Positions 1 to 52,030 of a DNA stretch of 64,000 nt are shown here, piece by piece. Made by a program: the position numbers and the translations under genes. The stretch lies in contig CM055095.1 of assembly GCA_029204225.1 (NCBI GenBank), positions 25,278,503 to 25,342,502 on the forward strand, read 5' to 3'. The notes beneath the pieces are model-generated. The model saw only the letters and a list, made by a program, of their open reading frames with translations, did no database searches and was not told the DNA's origin. The stretch comes from Diphasiastrum complanatum (lineage: Eukaryota; Streptophyta; Lycopodiopsida; Lycopodiales; Lycopodiaceae). Each line of letters begins with the position of its first letter. Within the stretch, counting starts at the first letter, position 1.

Positions 1-839
1 GACTAGTCTATGCGCTCATTTGATCACCACTTATCTTTACAACCTGTCCTAATTGTGTGTAGGCTTCCATCACAAATATTCTAACATAAAACATTATCCA
101 AATATGACAAATGAGTCTTCAACTTCGTAACATCTATCTGCAAAGTCTCAGACCATTGCCTCCACAATTCAGATTAGTGCTATGTGCTATATCCATGATT
201 GCATCAACACCCAAGAGTACGTGAAATTCACACGCATATAGCCCCAGCTAGATTTGCTAACATATATTCCAATAAATTCCAGCATTTTAAGTGCTTACCA
301 CTTTTCTAGTGAGATGACAAAAGCTGATCAAGTGGGCTTATGAATTTCTTATTTATCGGGAATCGGTAAAGTAGTTTAGCCTACTTAATAGCACATAAGT
401 TTGTGTTGTATGTAGGTTAAAAATCAAACTTGAGAAAGAAATATATAACATTGAGTGAAAGACCAAGTACAGGACTAAAAGCAAATAACTAGTGGTCAAC
501 ACCCTCTTGTATGAATTGGATCAACTAAAATAAATAGACGATAAACATTATAGATGATAGTTGAACATGTATTTGGAGTCAATCTTGGTGACATTAGCCA
601 CAAACACAACCACTAGCTTTCTAGCTTACAGCCTTTTTCAGCTTCAATGCATCTAAGATATGAATTTAAATGGTTTTTACGAGAGTAGAATGAAGATCAC
701 TTCTAATAGGGAATTTATTGATAAACTAGATGTCCCATTGTCATGGAATGGAAAAAATAGAATGTCTCAAGCAACAGGCCACTGCCCTAAAGTTGACAAA
801 ACTTTAAAACTTAAAAGTAAAAAAATTTCAAAATAGTAC
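1..839 (-). other. PANK intron 12 (partial)
   Basis: AT-rich sequence after the donor site of exon 12 (GT at 838-839, minus strand). I looked on the minus strand for the next DUF89 exon, expected to continue after Glu-Tyr with a Trp-containing stretch, and found none, so the intron runs past the left edge. Confidence 0.6.
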
Positions 840-41635
<40,796 letters not shown>

Positions 41636-41759
41636 AGCCACTATCAGACGGACTTATTTCCAGTCCAGCTTTTATAAGTATCTGCTTATGCAATCACTTT
41701 CCGAGGTGACAAAGTAGGCTTCATAAACATGCTTCAACTGCACTTTCCTAGCTCTCAAA

Positions 41760-42150
41760 GATACCACTATGCAATCAGAACAAGTATTATGCCAATTATT
41801 AAATAATATGAAATTGCAATAAGAACAAGTATCTTGTTAGCCACTAGAAGGTATCGCCGTGCAATGAGAAGTATTGTGTTAGCTGTTAAAAGATATCACT
41901 ATGCAATCAGAACAAGTGTTTATTTAGCAGTAAGCATATTCTAATCTGCAATCACAACAAGTCTAACGTTATCTAGTAACAAATATCTCTGTGCAATGAG
42001 AACAAATATTATGTTATCTGTTATGAGATATTGCTATGCACTCAGAACAAGTACTATGTTATATATTTCAAAAGATACTACTAAGCAGTGAGAACAAGTA
42101 CTATGTCAGCTGTTAAAATGTATCACTGTACAATCAGAACATATACTATG
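41760..42150. repeat. 45-bp minisatellite, nine units, 5' flank of PANK
   Basis: The core TATGCAATCAGAACAAGTA recurs with its GCAAT at 41771, 41816, 41861, 41903, 41948, 41993, 42038, 42085 and 42130 (period about 45 bp), separated by variants of TTATGTTAGCTGTTAAAA. It starts about 125 bp upstream of the PANK start codon, so it lies in the 5' UTR or core promoter. Confidence 0.9.
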
Positions 42151-42958
42151 GACCTTTTCAGAACAATCAGTAGTAGCAAATAAGTCGTACCAAAGACGTC
42201 ATACCTGCTAACTTCGATGCTTATATGGATTTAATGGTTTTATAGCTCATTGGCAATTTCTAAAGGGCGGTCTTCTTCAGGCTTCAGCGAGATACTGAAG
42301 CGAATCTACGCAGGAACAGTTTTCTCGAACACTAAAAATTCCTGAAGCAAATTGATCGAAGAACACATCGCTTGAACATGAAGCAACAACAAGCATGGAT
42401 TCATCCAAATTTACAGAAAATTATTACACAAGCTATTCACTGCTGCTGTAATTAAGCATTCATTGATTCAGTCAGCATTCGATGGATCTGGACGACAATT
42501 CTGTCCAACTAAACTAGAGCATCTGCATCCATTCACAGCCAGCAAAGACGACCTTTAAGCCAACCAAAAAAAATTAAAGGAGCTAAGTTGAGGGTACCTA
42601 GACTTCTCACCTAACCCCCTTCCTTGTGTGCCTTGACACGAATTTTGTATTTTTGCAATTTTTGTGGGATTTTCTGGCCTTTCTTTGCCAGGCAAAGTCT
42701 CTGGTCTCGCATTTTAGAGGCACGTTAGGATTTTGCGCCCTCCGATGCCTTAGCCACCCGTAATGGATATTGTGTGGCTATTCTGCCAGGTTTTTGAACA
42801 TATTAAAAAGCAGAATATGCATCTGTTTTTTTCAGGGATTTTGTGGTGCTTGTTTCAACTTGCGCGTCAGGCTGCCATGTGGCAGTTTTTGATTGGTCAA
42901 AAAAAGTCAATGTGCTCATTATGCTTCATAATGTACATGTGAAAAACGTCAAAGTATC
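42151..42958. other. Upstream flank of PANK, no gene seen
   Basis: Unique sequence without a supported reading frame; it may hold promoter elements of the minus-strand PANK gene. No diagnostic motif could be fixed by eye. Confidence 0.4.
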
Positions 42959-43110
42959 CATTACGCAATGGAAGGCCAGTCTGTCCGGTAAGGATTTCCA
43001 AAAAATTTAGGCGAGACCTAGAGAGGCTCGGCCCCTCCAAGCCTCGCCTAAAACATTCTGGAAATCCTTACTGGGCAGAATGGCCTGTGCCCGGCCCCTT
43101 CCATAGTACA
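42959..43110. repeat. Compact hairpin (about 46-bp stem)
   Basis: The left arm starting AGGCCAGTCTGTCCGGTAAG and continuing GATTTCC...TTTAGGCGAG pairs with the right arm CTCGCCTAAA...GGAAATCCTTACTGGGCAGA and ATGGCCT. The loop is about 22 bases and mismatches are few. Flanking ATGGAAGG/CCTTCCAT extends the stem with an interruption. No coding potential. Confidence 0.85.
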
Positions 43111-43335
43111 TTCATGTTAATGAGACTAGAGAGAGAAGAAAATCATTAAAGTGAAGATGTCAATTAGAGACAGACATGGCCAAAGCAACATCGAGCCAAA
43201 ACCTCACATGCCTCTAAGGCTCAACCAGTCATTCATGTTAGGGCAGGTAGAGAGAGAAGAAAATTGTTAATGGAGGGATATCAAACAAAGAAAAACGTGG
43301 CCAAGGCATCCGGACCAAAATCTTGCATGCCTCCA
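43108..43335. repeat. Degenerate 123-bp tandem duplication
   Basis: CATTCATGTTA, then GTAGAGAGAGAAGAAAAT (or the variant with CTAG), ACGTGGCC/ACATGGCC and GCATGCCTC occur twice about 123 bp apart. Confidence 0.75.
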
Positions 43336-45600
43336 AGGGCGAAGATATGTCCGTGGGAAAAAAGCATGTGAAAAGGAATTTAAAGAAGGAATTATTTAAG
43401 AATTTTGAGACTTATTGGAGTAGTTGGTGATAGGAACTAACTTTGGTTTGAAGCCTAAACATGCATGCAAATGAAATTCTTTTCAAAGTGGAGTGGAGAA
43501 TGCATGGATGGAAATGCACTCATGTGCATAAAACATGTGATAAAGACAGATGAGTGTTTCTTCATGAATTGAATGCAAGCACAAAATCATGCAAAGCTCA
43601 AAGTGGAATATAAGGTGAAGAGGAGGAACATGAGCACATGTTGATGAGCATGGATGATGCAGCAAGCAGCACATATAAATAGAAAATGTGGGTGGGGTTG
43701 TGTGTGTGTGTGTGTGTGTGGAGACACAATCTAACTACATGCATAGAGACGAGCGTGGATGCTTCATGGAGATGTTTCATTAACATGCATGGCATAAAAA
43801 GGGTTTGGTTGTATCAACAAGCAAATTTTTTTAGAATTAGTTTAGGTGGCACTTCTATGAAAATATTAGGCCAATTCCCATGCAACTTTATCTATATTGT
43901 TGTTAATAGGCAAAGCTTGAGAGTGTTTGTTGATGAGGTCAGGGTTGTATTGATGCCTCTCTTATTGGAGCAAGGACAACTTGTTCTAGTATTGCTAGTG
44001 GTGGTGGCTAAGATAGCGAGGGATGTGATGTGGCTATCATTGATGTTGGAGTTTATTCAAATACTAAGATGTTTATTCTTCGATTGTATTCTTGATGAAA
44101 CAAGGTGAAAGCATGGAGTCAATCAAGTTATTCCATCATAGATTTCAATAATATCAAATTCAAGAGAAATTAGCTTAATCATGATAGATGATTTGAAATT
44201 AGTCAATTCAAGTACATTAGAAAGCACACATTGTATATAATACAATCAACTTTAGATTTGCAATGCATAAGTTCAATTGAGCTCATATTAGTTTATATAG
44301 CTATAAATCTATTTTATATTAGCCCATCTTAGTCGAATTGGATAAATGTACTTGTCAACTTTTTTGACAACGCTCGGAAGGGAGTAATAAAAATTTACTA
44401 TTTAAACTGTGGAGGTGATAAGATGTGCTAAAAGTAAATTTTAAATATTTTCTTTTTCTTTCTCTCAATTCAAATGAGCTCAAAAAAAAAACTTTCCATT
44501 TTTTATTGCTATATGTATTTAGAAATGAAAAAAATGCTATTGTTTCTCTCTCTAGTTAATTTTGTTGTAAGGTATCTCTTCTCTCCATCTTCTTTTATAA
44601 CTCTCTTCTGTAAGATTTTGCTCTATTTTTAATTATGGAGAATATCTAAAGAAGACTATTCTATTCAATATATCAAAGTCCAACATGTAAAGATTCAACT
44701 ATAAACCCAACTAAAGAAATGACTCAAATAAAAGGCAAGTTATGTGATGAACATATAAATTTTGACTAACTGAATCGACACATCCTTAATAACTTGATGG
44801 ATATGAATAATGGATATTTGGAACCAGTCAATCTATTTATGACTCTTTTGACAGTTGCGAACCTCCATGTGTAATTATTTTATTGGTTTATGATGACATG
44901 GTGAATAGACAACTAAGCAAATGTACACATGTCATTCCTAAATTGGATATTAGACTAAACAAACATGTAACAAAGGATTTATTTCCACTATATGTACTTC
45001 ATTCAAATTCTAATATAAGGATCAAGAATTTTGCATCTTTGCATTTGGTCTCTCATTGGAAGTGTTCTTAAATATGATTTCATCGGCTTTTTGTCGTGCA
45101 CAGTAGAAGGATAATCGAATGTGTGTACTATGATCCGTGCTTTAGTTCTTTTTGTTGTATAAGTTTTAAATGCTAATGAACAAAGTATTTCTCACTGTCG
45201 GAATGTAACTTATTTGAACTTGTCAACAATAAGCTTTCATTTAGTTGTTAATCCAAGAGCAGGCATTGTATCTTCTGTAACGCTTGATCCTGAAGTACTT
45301 TTCTATTAAGACAACGTTCAATAGTAACATCAACTTCAGGTGCACCCTCTTAGCATTTCGATCATAGTCATAATCATATTTATCAGCTTTAAGAATCGTC
45401 TTTTTTTGTTTTTGATTCTTTCTTCTATGAATGTCTCTGCCTTTTCTTTACTCTGTTGAGCCAAACTTATGGTCAAAACTTTATTCACTTTGTCTAACTT
45501 GCTTGGCCAACTCGAATTGACTTGTGATATGGTTCAGTATTTTGCCATCTCGACTCTCTGAACAACAACATCCTTTTTGAAGATGTCACTTCTTTCTCCA
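43336..45600. other. No supported gene
   Basis: AT-rich. Contains a (TG)n tract at 43699-43720 and long A/T runs. The 140-codon open frame at 43686-44108 runs out of the TG repeat and has no recognisable domain. Confidence 0.5.
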
Positions 45601-45645
45601 TTGGTGTTGTTGGCATTTGAACCCATTTGACCAAGATCTTAGGTT

Positions 45646-47104
45646 TCAACGGCTTCGAATACTCTCTATTGATGTGTCCTTCTCATGAATAATGCAAACA
45701 TAAAGGCTATATCTGACTTGTCTTTGTGGCTCGGGACATTCTGATGAATGATGTCCTACCGCTCCACAATCGAAATGGAATCTTGGTACTCGCTTGGCTA
45801 TGGGTTTGCTTAGCATATACAATTTTTTGTAAAGGTGCCATTGTTTGAACATGAATAAATCTTTTGATGTAAATTTAGGCTTAGAAGGTGTGTTGCCTTG
45901 CACAAATGAACATGACTTGTCTCTTTCATTCTCGCATAGATATATTATATCGCCAGATGTATTGTACTCCACATATAGAACTTGATTATGTGGACATTCA
46001 TTATGCATATGTCCTATAGAGTTGCATCTAGTACACTGCAAACTTGCATTGGTTTTTGGTATTTTTCTTTCGCTTTTTCTTCACCTCCAAAATTTGTACT
46101 TGCAAATCATGCATTCATGAAGTTAAGTTTTAAATATTGTTCTTCGTTCTCTTGTCTAACCTTGATGATGATTCATAGACTTTAGATTTTTTCTTTATTT
46201 TATCTTTTTTTTATTGTTCATTCATCCTTTGAAGAATCCGAACTCGAAGAACTGGACAAATCATAGTTAGATTAGATTCAGATATCAAATCACTATCTTC
46301 GATAGAAGACTCATTAGACTTGGATGATTTCTTCTTCGACTTTGGTATTGCTCATCTTTTTCGTGCAATAGTAGGTATTTCAAAATTTTCTACTGTTCGA
46401 TAACTTCTAATAAAGAATCCATTTGACCTTGTCAACAATATCGATGCATCTTTGATGGTAGTCCTGCCAAATACCACTCAATTTGCATTGCCATTGGATA
46501 TTTTCTCACTAGATTTCCAATCAAAATTTTGACTTTGCATATACCTCCATAATTTTATAGCAAGCATCTGTGTTGAATATCCAATTTCTTGGAAATACTT
46601 AAGAAAGACTTTCTTAAGATGGCACTCTCAGGTGGTAATTGCAACTCATTCCATCTAACCATATCAAATCCTTGTTTGCTTCCGCAATAATTCTAAAAAA
46701 ATTCAAATTTTGTCTACCATGGTGCTTTCATTATTGAATGTATCTATAAATTCATATTGTGAGTTGTCAATATCATTTGAAGATGTGCCTTTGAAATAGT
46801 CATACTTGATCTTTGAGATTGATATAAATCATGGTGCAGGTAGATCCGTATGCACGATTGATAAAATTGAGTAGTTGCTCTGTCCTAGTGTCAAGTTTCT
46901 TAGGCGCTGGTTGATAAAGAAGAGTCTTGAATGCAGTTCTAGTATTCTTCTGGTAATTTCATGTAATGTTAAAGTCTACGTGCTCTTTCTCTAGCTCTAC
47001 GATCCACATCTGATTCTGAAATTCATTTGTAGAGATGATTCTTCAAAGATATTTATTTAGCTCCAATATGCAAAACTTCTATCCCTGGCAATGGTGCCAA
47101 AAAA
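45646..47104 (-). mobile_element. Decayed Ty3/gypsy (Tat/Athila-like) gag with primer-binding site
   Basis: On the minus strand, the primer-binding-type sequence TGGCACCATTGCCAGG (47084-47099) follows an LTR end at 47105, preceded by the block TCCTTGTGGGAACGATAATC. A broken gag region (46950-46200) contains WRYMQSQNFDWKSSEKI-like sequence. A frame at 46041-45646 has a CCHC knuckle (CTRCNSIGHMHNEC) and a second degenerate one (CGAVGHHSSECPEPQ). Many stops. Confidence 0.65.
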
Positions 47105-47550
47105 TGAACATTATGTTGTAGTGTGTTCACTTTAGATTAGAAGAATTTAATGTAGTATTAAAGATTATCGTTCCCACAAGGATACATTATTTTGAAGTTA
47201 ATTTTTGTAGTGTAGAGTTACAATAAACAAATCGATTTTTTAGAGTTTCTGACAAATTTGTTAAAATACTCAGACTCCTTAATAATTATAGATGTTTGAC
47301 TAAGTTATGTCTATTGCATTTGATATACTCCTTTTCAAAAGTTTAATTAATTATATCCAAAAAACTCTAAAATGGAATTCAACGTTTTGAAAACAAATCT
47401 CTCTTTTGAACAGATCTTAGATCTTCCATACCAGATCAAAAGACTCAGGACTTAGTCAAGATCAATATACAAAATAAACTAACTTTAGACTTCTGTCACA
47501 TTGGGTGAATCCATCTAATATTTCCAACCTACGCAAATAAAAATTAAACT
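47105..47550 (-). mobile_element. Probable LTR 3' portion of the Tat/Athila-like element
   Basis: Sequence immediately 5' of the primer site on the minus strand, ending in TCA at 47105. The other LTR boundary is not identifiable, and the left part of an unrelated plus-strand gypsy remnant begins near 47560. Confidence 0.4.
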
Positions 47551-47559
47551 TGTTGATTC

Positions 47560-48300
47560 CACTAAAAGGAAACTAGTTGGTGAACTTAAAAAGGTGATGG
47601 TATATGTTCAGAATGAGTTGTTTATAATGAATTTTCTAGTAATAAAGACTAATAGATATCTGACTTATTCTGTATTGATTGGAAGGCCTTGGTTGTATCA
47701 AGCTAACAATGTTGTTTATTAGTAGAAAAAGGAACTACACTTTCATGGTTCTGATAATAAAGATAAATCAAATTCTCAACACGTTATATTTTGGAAGTTT
47801 GGAAGATATAAAGGCGAAACACCAGTGTCAACGAATCAAATTTTGAAGATGATGACATTCGAGTAAATTATTTTGAATGTTACAAAATTGTAGAAGCTAA
47901 ATAAAATTCTACTGCGGAGAATATTACTTCAAACCATGAAGTTCAAGGTTACAGTTTTGCAAATGTATCTAAGGGAGTGATTAAGCCGAATGTTGTAGTT
48001 GATATTACAATTGCACCAAAAATATTGAAACGGGCTGTATTTCAATATAAAATTGGACTTTATAGTATCATTAGAAGCAAACTTATACAAATCAGGCTTT
48101 GAAGAAGAGTTACAAAGATGTTTGGAATATACTAAAATCCAAAATGTAATTCAAGATCTTCATTTAGAAGATGTTGGTGGGCATTATGCTCTATGGAACA
48201 TTGTGACAAAAATGCTAAATGCTAAATATTGGTGGCCAACCATGTACAAAGATGTCGCATCATATATCAAGAAATGTAATTGTAAGGGAAGCTCCTCAAG
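47560..48300 (+). pseudogene. Ty3/gypsy protease and integrase finger remnant
   Basis: The protease end reads VLIGRPWLYQANNVVY (about 47672), preceded by LFIMNFLVIKTNRYLTYS. After several stops, the integrase zinc-finger region reads DVGGHYALWNIVTKMLNAKY, WWPTMYKDVASYIKKCN (48150-48280). The RT and RNase H that should separate them are gone. The strand is opposite to the gag remnant on its left. Confidence 0.72.
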
Positions 48301-48678
48301 ATCCTGCTTACAAGACAAACACAATGGAAAACACACTATGGAGAAACCACCCAACCAAGTAGAAACATCCAATCAAAATCTAGGAAGCTTCACCCCCAAT
48401 CCAAGGAATAGGAAGCATGAAAGTAGAGTGAGAGCCTGGCAATGAATCAATCACAAATGTCAAGAGTAGGATGAGTTTGGCCTCTTCTTATAGAGCCATG
48501 AACCTCCTGTGCACATAGACATGCAAGGTCCTAATTCTCCTATACTTAGATTTCTCCATAATAGAGTCTCTATGCTTAGATTCTCTATTCATAGAATTGC
48601 TATTTATAACTCTACAACATGCACCTGTCCCAAACCTTGTACTAACTCCATTGAGTGTGTTCTGGGCAATCTGTCAAA

Positions 48679-49968
48679 TCAGCTCTGAAATCCTTGCAAG
48701 GCCACTCGATAGGTTTCAACTTTTTTGAACAAATAGCTAATTTTCGTCGGTGTGACCACATGATCAGGAGTTTGTGTTTGAAGATGCGTATCACGCTCAA
48801 GGGTGGTCGCATCCAATTCACCTTGCACACGTGTGTGATCTTGCTCAACCATTTGTAATTGTCCTTGTAACAGTGATACTTGCTGTTTTGCATCCTACAC
48901 AGCTCGATCTACCTGGTCGACAATATCTTGTTGATCTGTTTGGAATGAGAAATTGAAAACTGTAGAACTATCATGGAACCGTTTGAATCCTTTTCTAGGG
49001 GATTGGAATTCAAAGAATCCTGGAGTTTTGGGCATCTCGAAAACTTTTGAAGCTTCAAGGGAGTCGAAATCATCGAACATGTCCATGAAAGCCTGGGTAT
49101 TCGGTGAAATTGCTCGAGTTTGTGGGATGTGACAGCCTGGGCAACTGTGACCGGAATGGTAGCTCCAATAGTCATAGACTGACCCTATGAGAAAGCAGAG
49201 ATGAGAGAAGCATCAGTGGATAGGGGGATGGGTAACTCAGTGTGAATTGCAACAGGGGGTGGAAGCGCAGCTGAAGAGGTTTTTCTAGTCCGACGACGTG
49301 ACGCAGGAGACAAGTCAAGTATAACGACTTCGTTGGGTACATGATGGCGACTGTGTGAGTTTGAGGCCTAGCCAGTGCTTCTTTGTAAATAGACAGCAAG
49401 GAATCGGCATTGAACCCACGAATCTTGTCCTCCAGATATGAAGCGGATAAGAGAGAGAGAAAAGAGCCAGCCACAAATTGTTGCCCTAGTTTGTAATTGG
49501 AGTCTACAAGGCAATGGAGGATCTGTGATGAGATGCGTTCCTTCTTGAGGTTGCCAACCATCAGGAAGTTATTCAGTAACTGGGCCGCAACATGAATGAT
49601 GGGATCTTGGATCGATTCTAGGAGATACCCAGTGTCTATGAACGGCTTGATCACGTTCTTTTCGAATGTGATACCTATGGCAGCAAGGGCGTCTTCAATA
49701 ACACGCACCTTGTGTGTGGCAGTCTGGAAAGTAATATAAAATTTGGATTTGGCCTCGGTGCAAGTACTAAAAGCCATCGTAATGAATTGCATATTGATTT
49801 TTTCAAAAAAGGCTTGCTCGTAGATTTCCATTGCCATGAGCAAAGCCCGACAAGAGTCATTCACTGAGCGACCATGCTTGTTCTAGGGAGCATCATGATG
49901 TCCGTTGCAGTTGGAACACCATGAGGGATCACATAACGCAAAGATTGCAAGGTATCAGTAGAAGACAT
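48679..49968 (-). pseudogene. Unrecognised ORF (copy A), helical with C-terminal coiled coil
   Basis: From ATG 49968: MSSTDTLQSLRYVIPHGVPT, then after a one-base shift near 49865 MQFITMAFSTCTEAKSKFYI, ATHKVRVIEDALAAIGITFE and QFVAGSFLSLLSASYLEDKI. A basic patch SRRRTRK follows in a shifted frame (near 49290). The last part (48890-48680) is a Gln/Glu-rich coiled coil (LLQGQLQMVEQDHTRVQGEL), ending at a stop at 48679-48681. A second copy starts at 61323 and shares both protein sequence and about 150 bp of upstream DNA. It lies downstream of a gypsy integrase end on the same strand, the position of env-like or extra ORFs in plant gypsy elements. I know no family match; function unknown. Confidence 0.6.
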
Positions 49969-50190
49969 GATGACAATAAGGTGAAGACTGAAAGTAAGAC
50001 GCAGGAGTATATCAGATAGTTGTATGAAAGTTTTAGAAAGTTTTGGTCGCCAAAAAAGAAATTCAAGGGCTCCGCTAGCACAAGTGAGAAATGAATCGAA
50101 TTCAGCCTTCCTATAGGTGAATTTGGAGGGTCCATTAGACAAAGTACTAGTTTGGCTGATCAGTTCTGGACAAAAGTCTATAGGCATGCT
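49969..50190 (-). promoter_or_regulatory. Conserved leader upstream of unknown ORF copy A
   Basis: The sequence before ATG 49968 matches that before ATG 61323 (shared TTCATTTCTCACT-GTGCTA, then TTGTCATCATGTC versus TTATCATCATGTC). Conservation without preserved frame suggests an untranslated leader. Confidence 0.5.
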
Positions 50191-50754
50191 GGCGAACGTT
50201 CTGAAGATCTGGCAAAGATTGTGAACATTTGCCTAAGAGAATCCTTCGCCTAGGTGCTATAATAAATGCGAATTTTGAAAATCTAAACCTATGGTCAACC
50301 TAATTTTGACATTTTGAATCCATCTGGCATGTCGGTGAAGGTTCATAATGATGATTTGATGGTCGATGGAGGTTCCCCAAATGGCATAATGCTGAACATT
50401 CGCCTAAGGTCAAAACAAGTATTAACTAGTGAAAGCAACGTTCACCCAACTCAGTGTGGGTACATCTAAGGTGGATCTTACTTCTGAAACTCGATGAACA
50501 TTTTCCATAACTATATGTACAAAATATGTCCCAAAAAGTGGTTTATCAAGTCATTTTCCATAAGATCTGATTCCTGAAAATACTTTCCTTCAACTTTTTC
50601 CGATCTGATGACATTTTTGACTTTTGCTCATCAGTCTTTTAATACACACACATTTTTTTTTTAATGTCTTTTTCCAAAAAGAAAAATCACTCAAGTAATG
50701 AAAAACAAAGAAATTGTAAAACAATAAAACTAAAATCATAGTGTCGGATCATGC

Positions 50755-51290
50755 TGGTTGAACTAGGGGAACAGGCTGCCAAAACTTGCATAATCGGCTG
50801 CCATTCAATTTTCCATCCAAATGTTCCAAAATAACTGCTCCATACTTTAGCATTTCTTTAACTTTGTATGGTCTTTCACCTATAAACTTCAATTTTCCTT
50901 TAATTAGTTTTGTCTTGTACATTAGTGCTAGATATCCTTCCTTCAGATCCTTTTTGTGTAGTCGGCAATCGTGCCATGCCTTACAACGGGCTTTCTCTGC
51001 TGCTAATGCATGAACTGCCATCAATCTAGTTTCACATAGTTTATGCAAAGTCGCATGACGCATCTGTAAGGATTTCGCATCATCCAACCATTTTGTTGCC
51101 TCTATGCGTAGGGATGATACTAAAAATTCAATTGGCATAACATCATCTTGACCATAGACAAGCCTGGAATGGCGTTTGATTTGTACTACCCTTGTAAGTT
51201 GTTCTGAATGCCCATAATGCTGAATAAAGCTTATGTTCCAAATCAAAACGACTTGCTTTGACTGTTTTTGTCATAATGTAAGTAAGCACC
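50755..51290 (-). pseudogene. Ty3/gypsy integrase C-terminus (Tat/Athila-like)
   Basis: ALWAFRTTYKGSTNQTPF is read in one frame, and LVYGQDDVMPIEFLVSSLRI in the next after a one-base shift near 51185. ERPYKVKEMLKYGAVILEHL and DGKLNGSRLCKFWQP follow, ending at 50755. The L-VYG-PIE and LDG-x2-NG-LK-F blocks are those of plant gypsy integrases. Upstream domains are missing. Confidence 0.82.
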
Positions 51291-52030
51291 ATTAAGACAG
51301 TAGGTCAACTCTTCACAATACTTTCTATAGTGTTATGGCACCATGTTAGTTACAAACACATTCACATAAATGGCATCAATTGACCTAAGGAAAGTAGCAG
51401 ATATCATTCACATAGCATATCATTCTCCAACAAAGAAGACTTAATTACAAACAATGGCTGCCAAAAGCTCATGTACATCCCCAACAAAGATTTTCAAAGA
51501 TAGTACTCGCCTACAAAGAGCTCAAGACATCAAACTCAATAATGTGAGAAATGAGTGTCTCTGGTCTCTTTTTGTTATAAATAGTAAGCATCCTAGAAGT
51601 GTTATGAATTAAATCATAGATTCTAGTATCAATGAAGCACAAATTCACTATGCATGAAGCAATCTGGCATTCTCCTAAAGAGCACCACATATCATGAATG
51701 GCTAAAGCCCTATCTCCCGATCGTACTGAGGTATATGGCTCTAAGTGACTTCCTCTAGGCTTCCTGATCTCACCACTTGTGGATGCGAACCATACAAGTT
51801 CCAACACCTGTGCAAGCCTAGACTTGTGCAAGTACAACCAAATGCATGAAAGCTAGAGATAGCTTATCCATGCACGTGATGGTAGATGTCTCCCCATCGA
51901 TGTCAATGCCAAAAACTGGCCCCCTACCATAATGCCTACCTGTACTCCCAAATGAGCACACCCTGAAGTCCTCGCCATTAGTATCTCCTGCAGTAGATCG
52001 CTAGCAAGACACCCATCATAGTATTTGCTC
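51291..52030. other. No supported gene
   Basis: Unique, AT-balanced sequence. A 108-codon minus-strand frame (51511-51837) shows no recognisable motif. Confidence 0.5.

Noticed and set aside
41760-42150. CRISPR-like regularly spaced repeat
   Set aside because: Units are degenerate along the whole 45 bp, with no unique spacers, and the genome is a plant nucleus; it is a minisatellite.
43686-44108. 140-codon hydrophobic plus-strand frame
   Set aside because: Starts in a TG repeat, has no homology I recognise and no supporting context.
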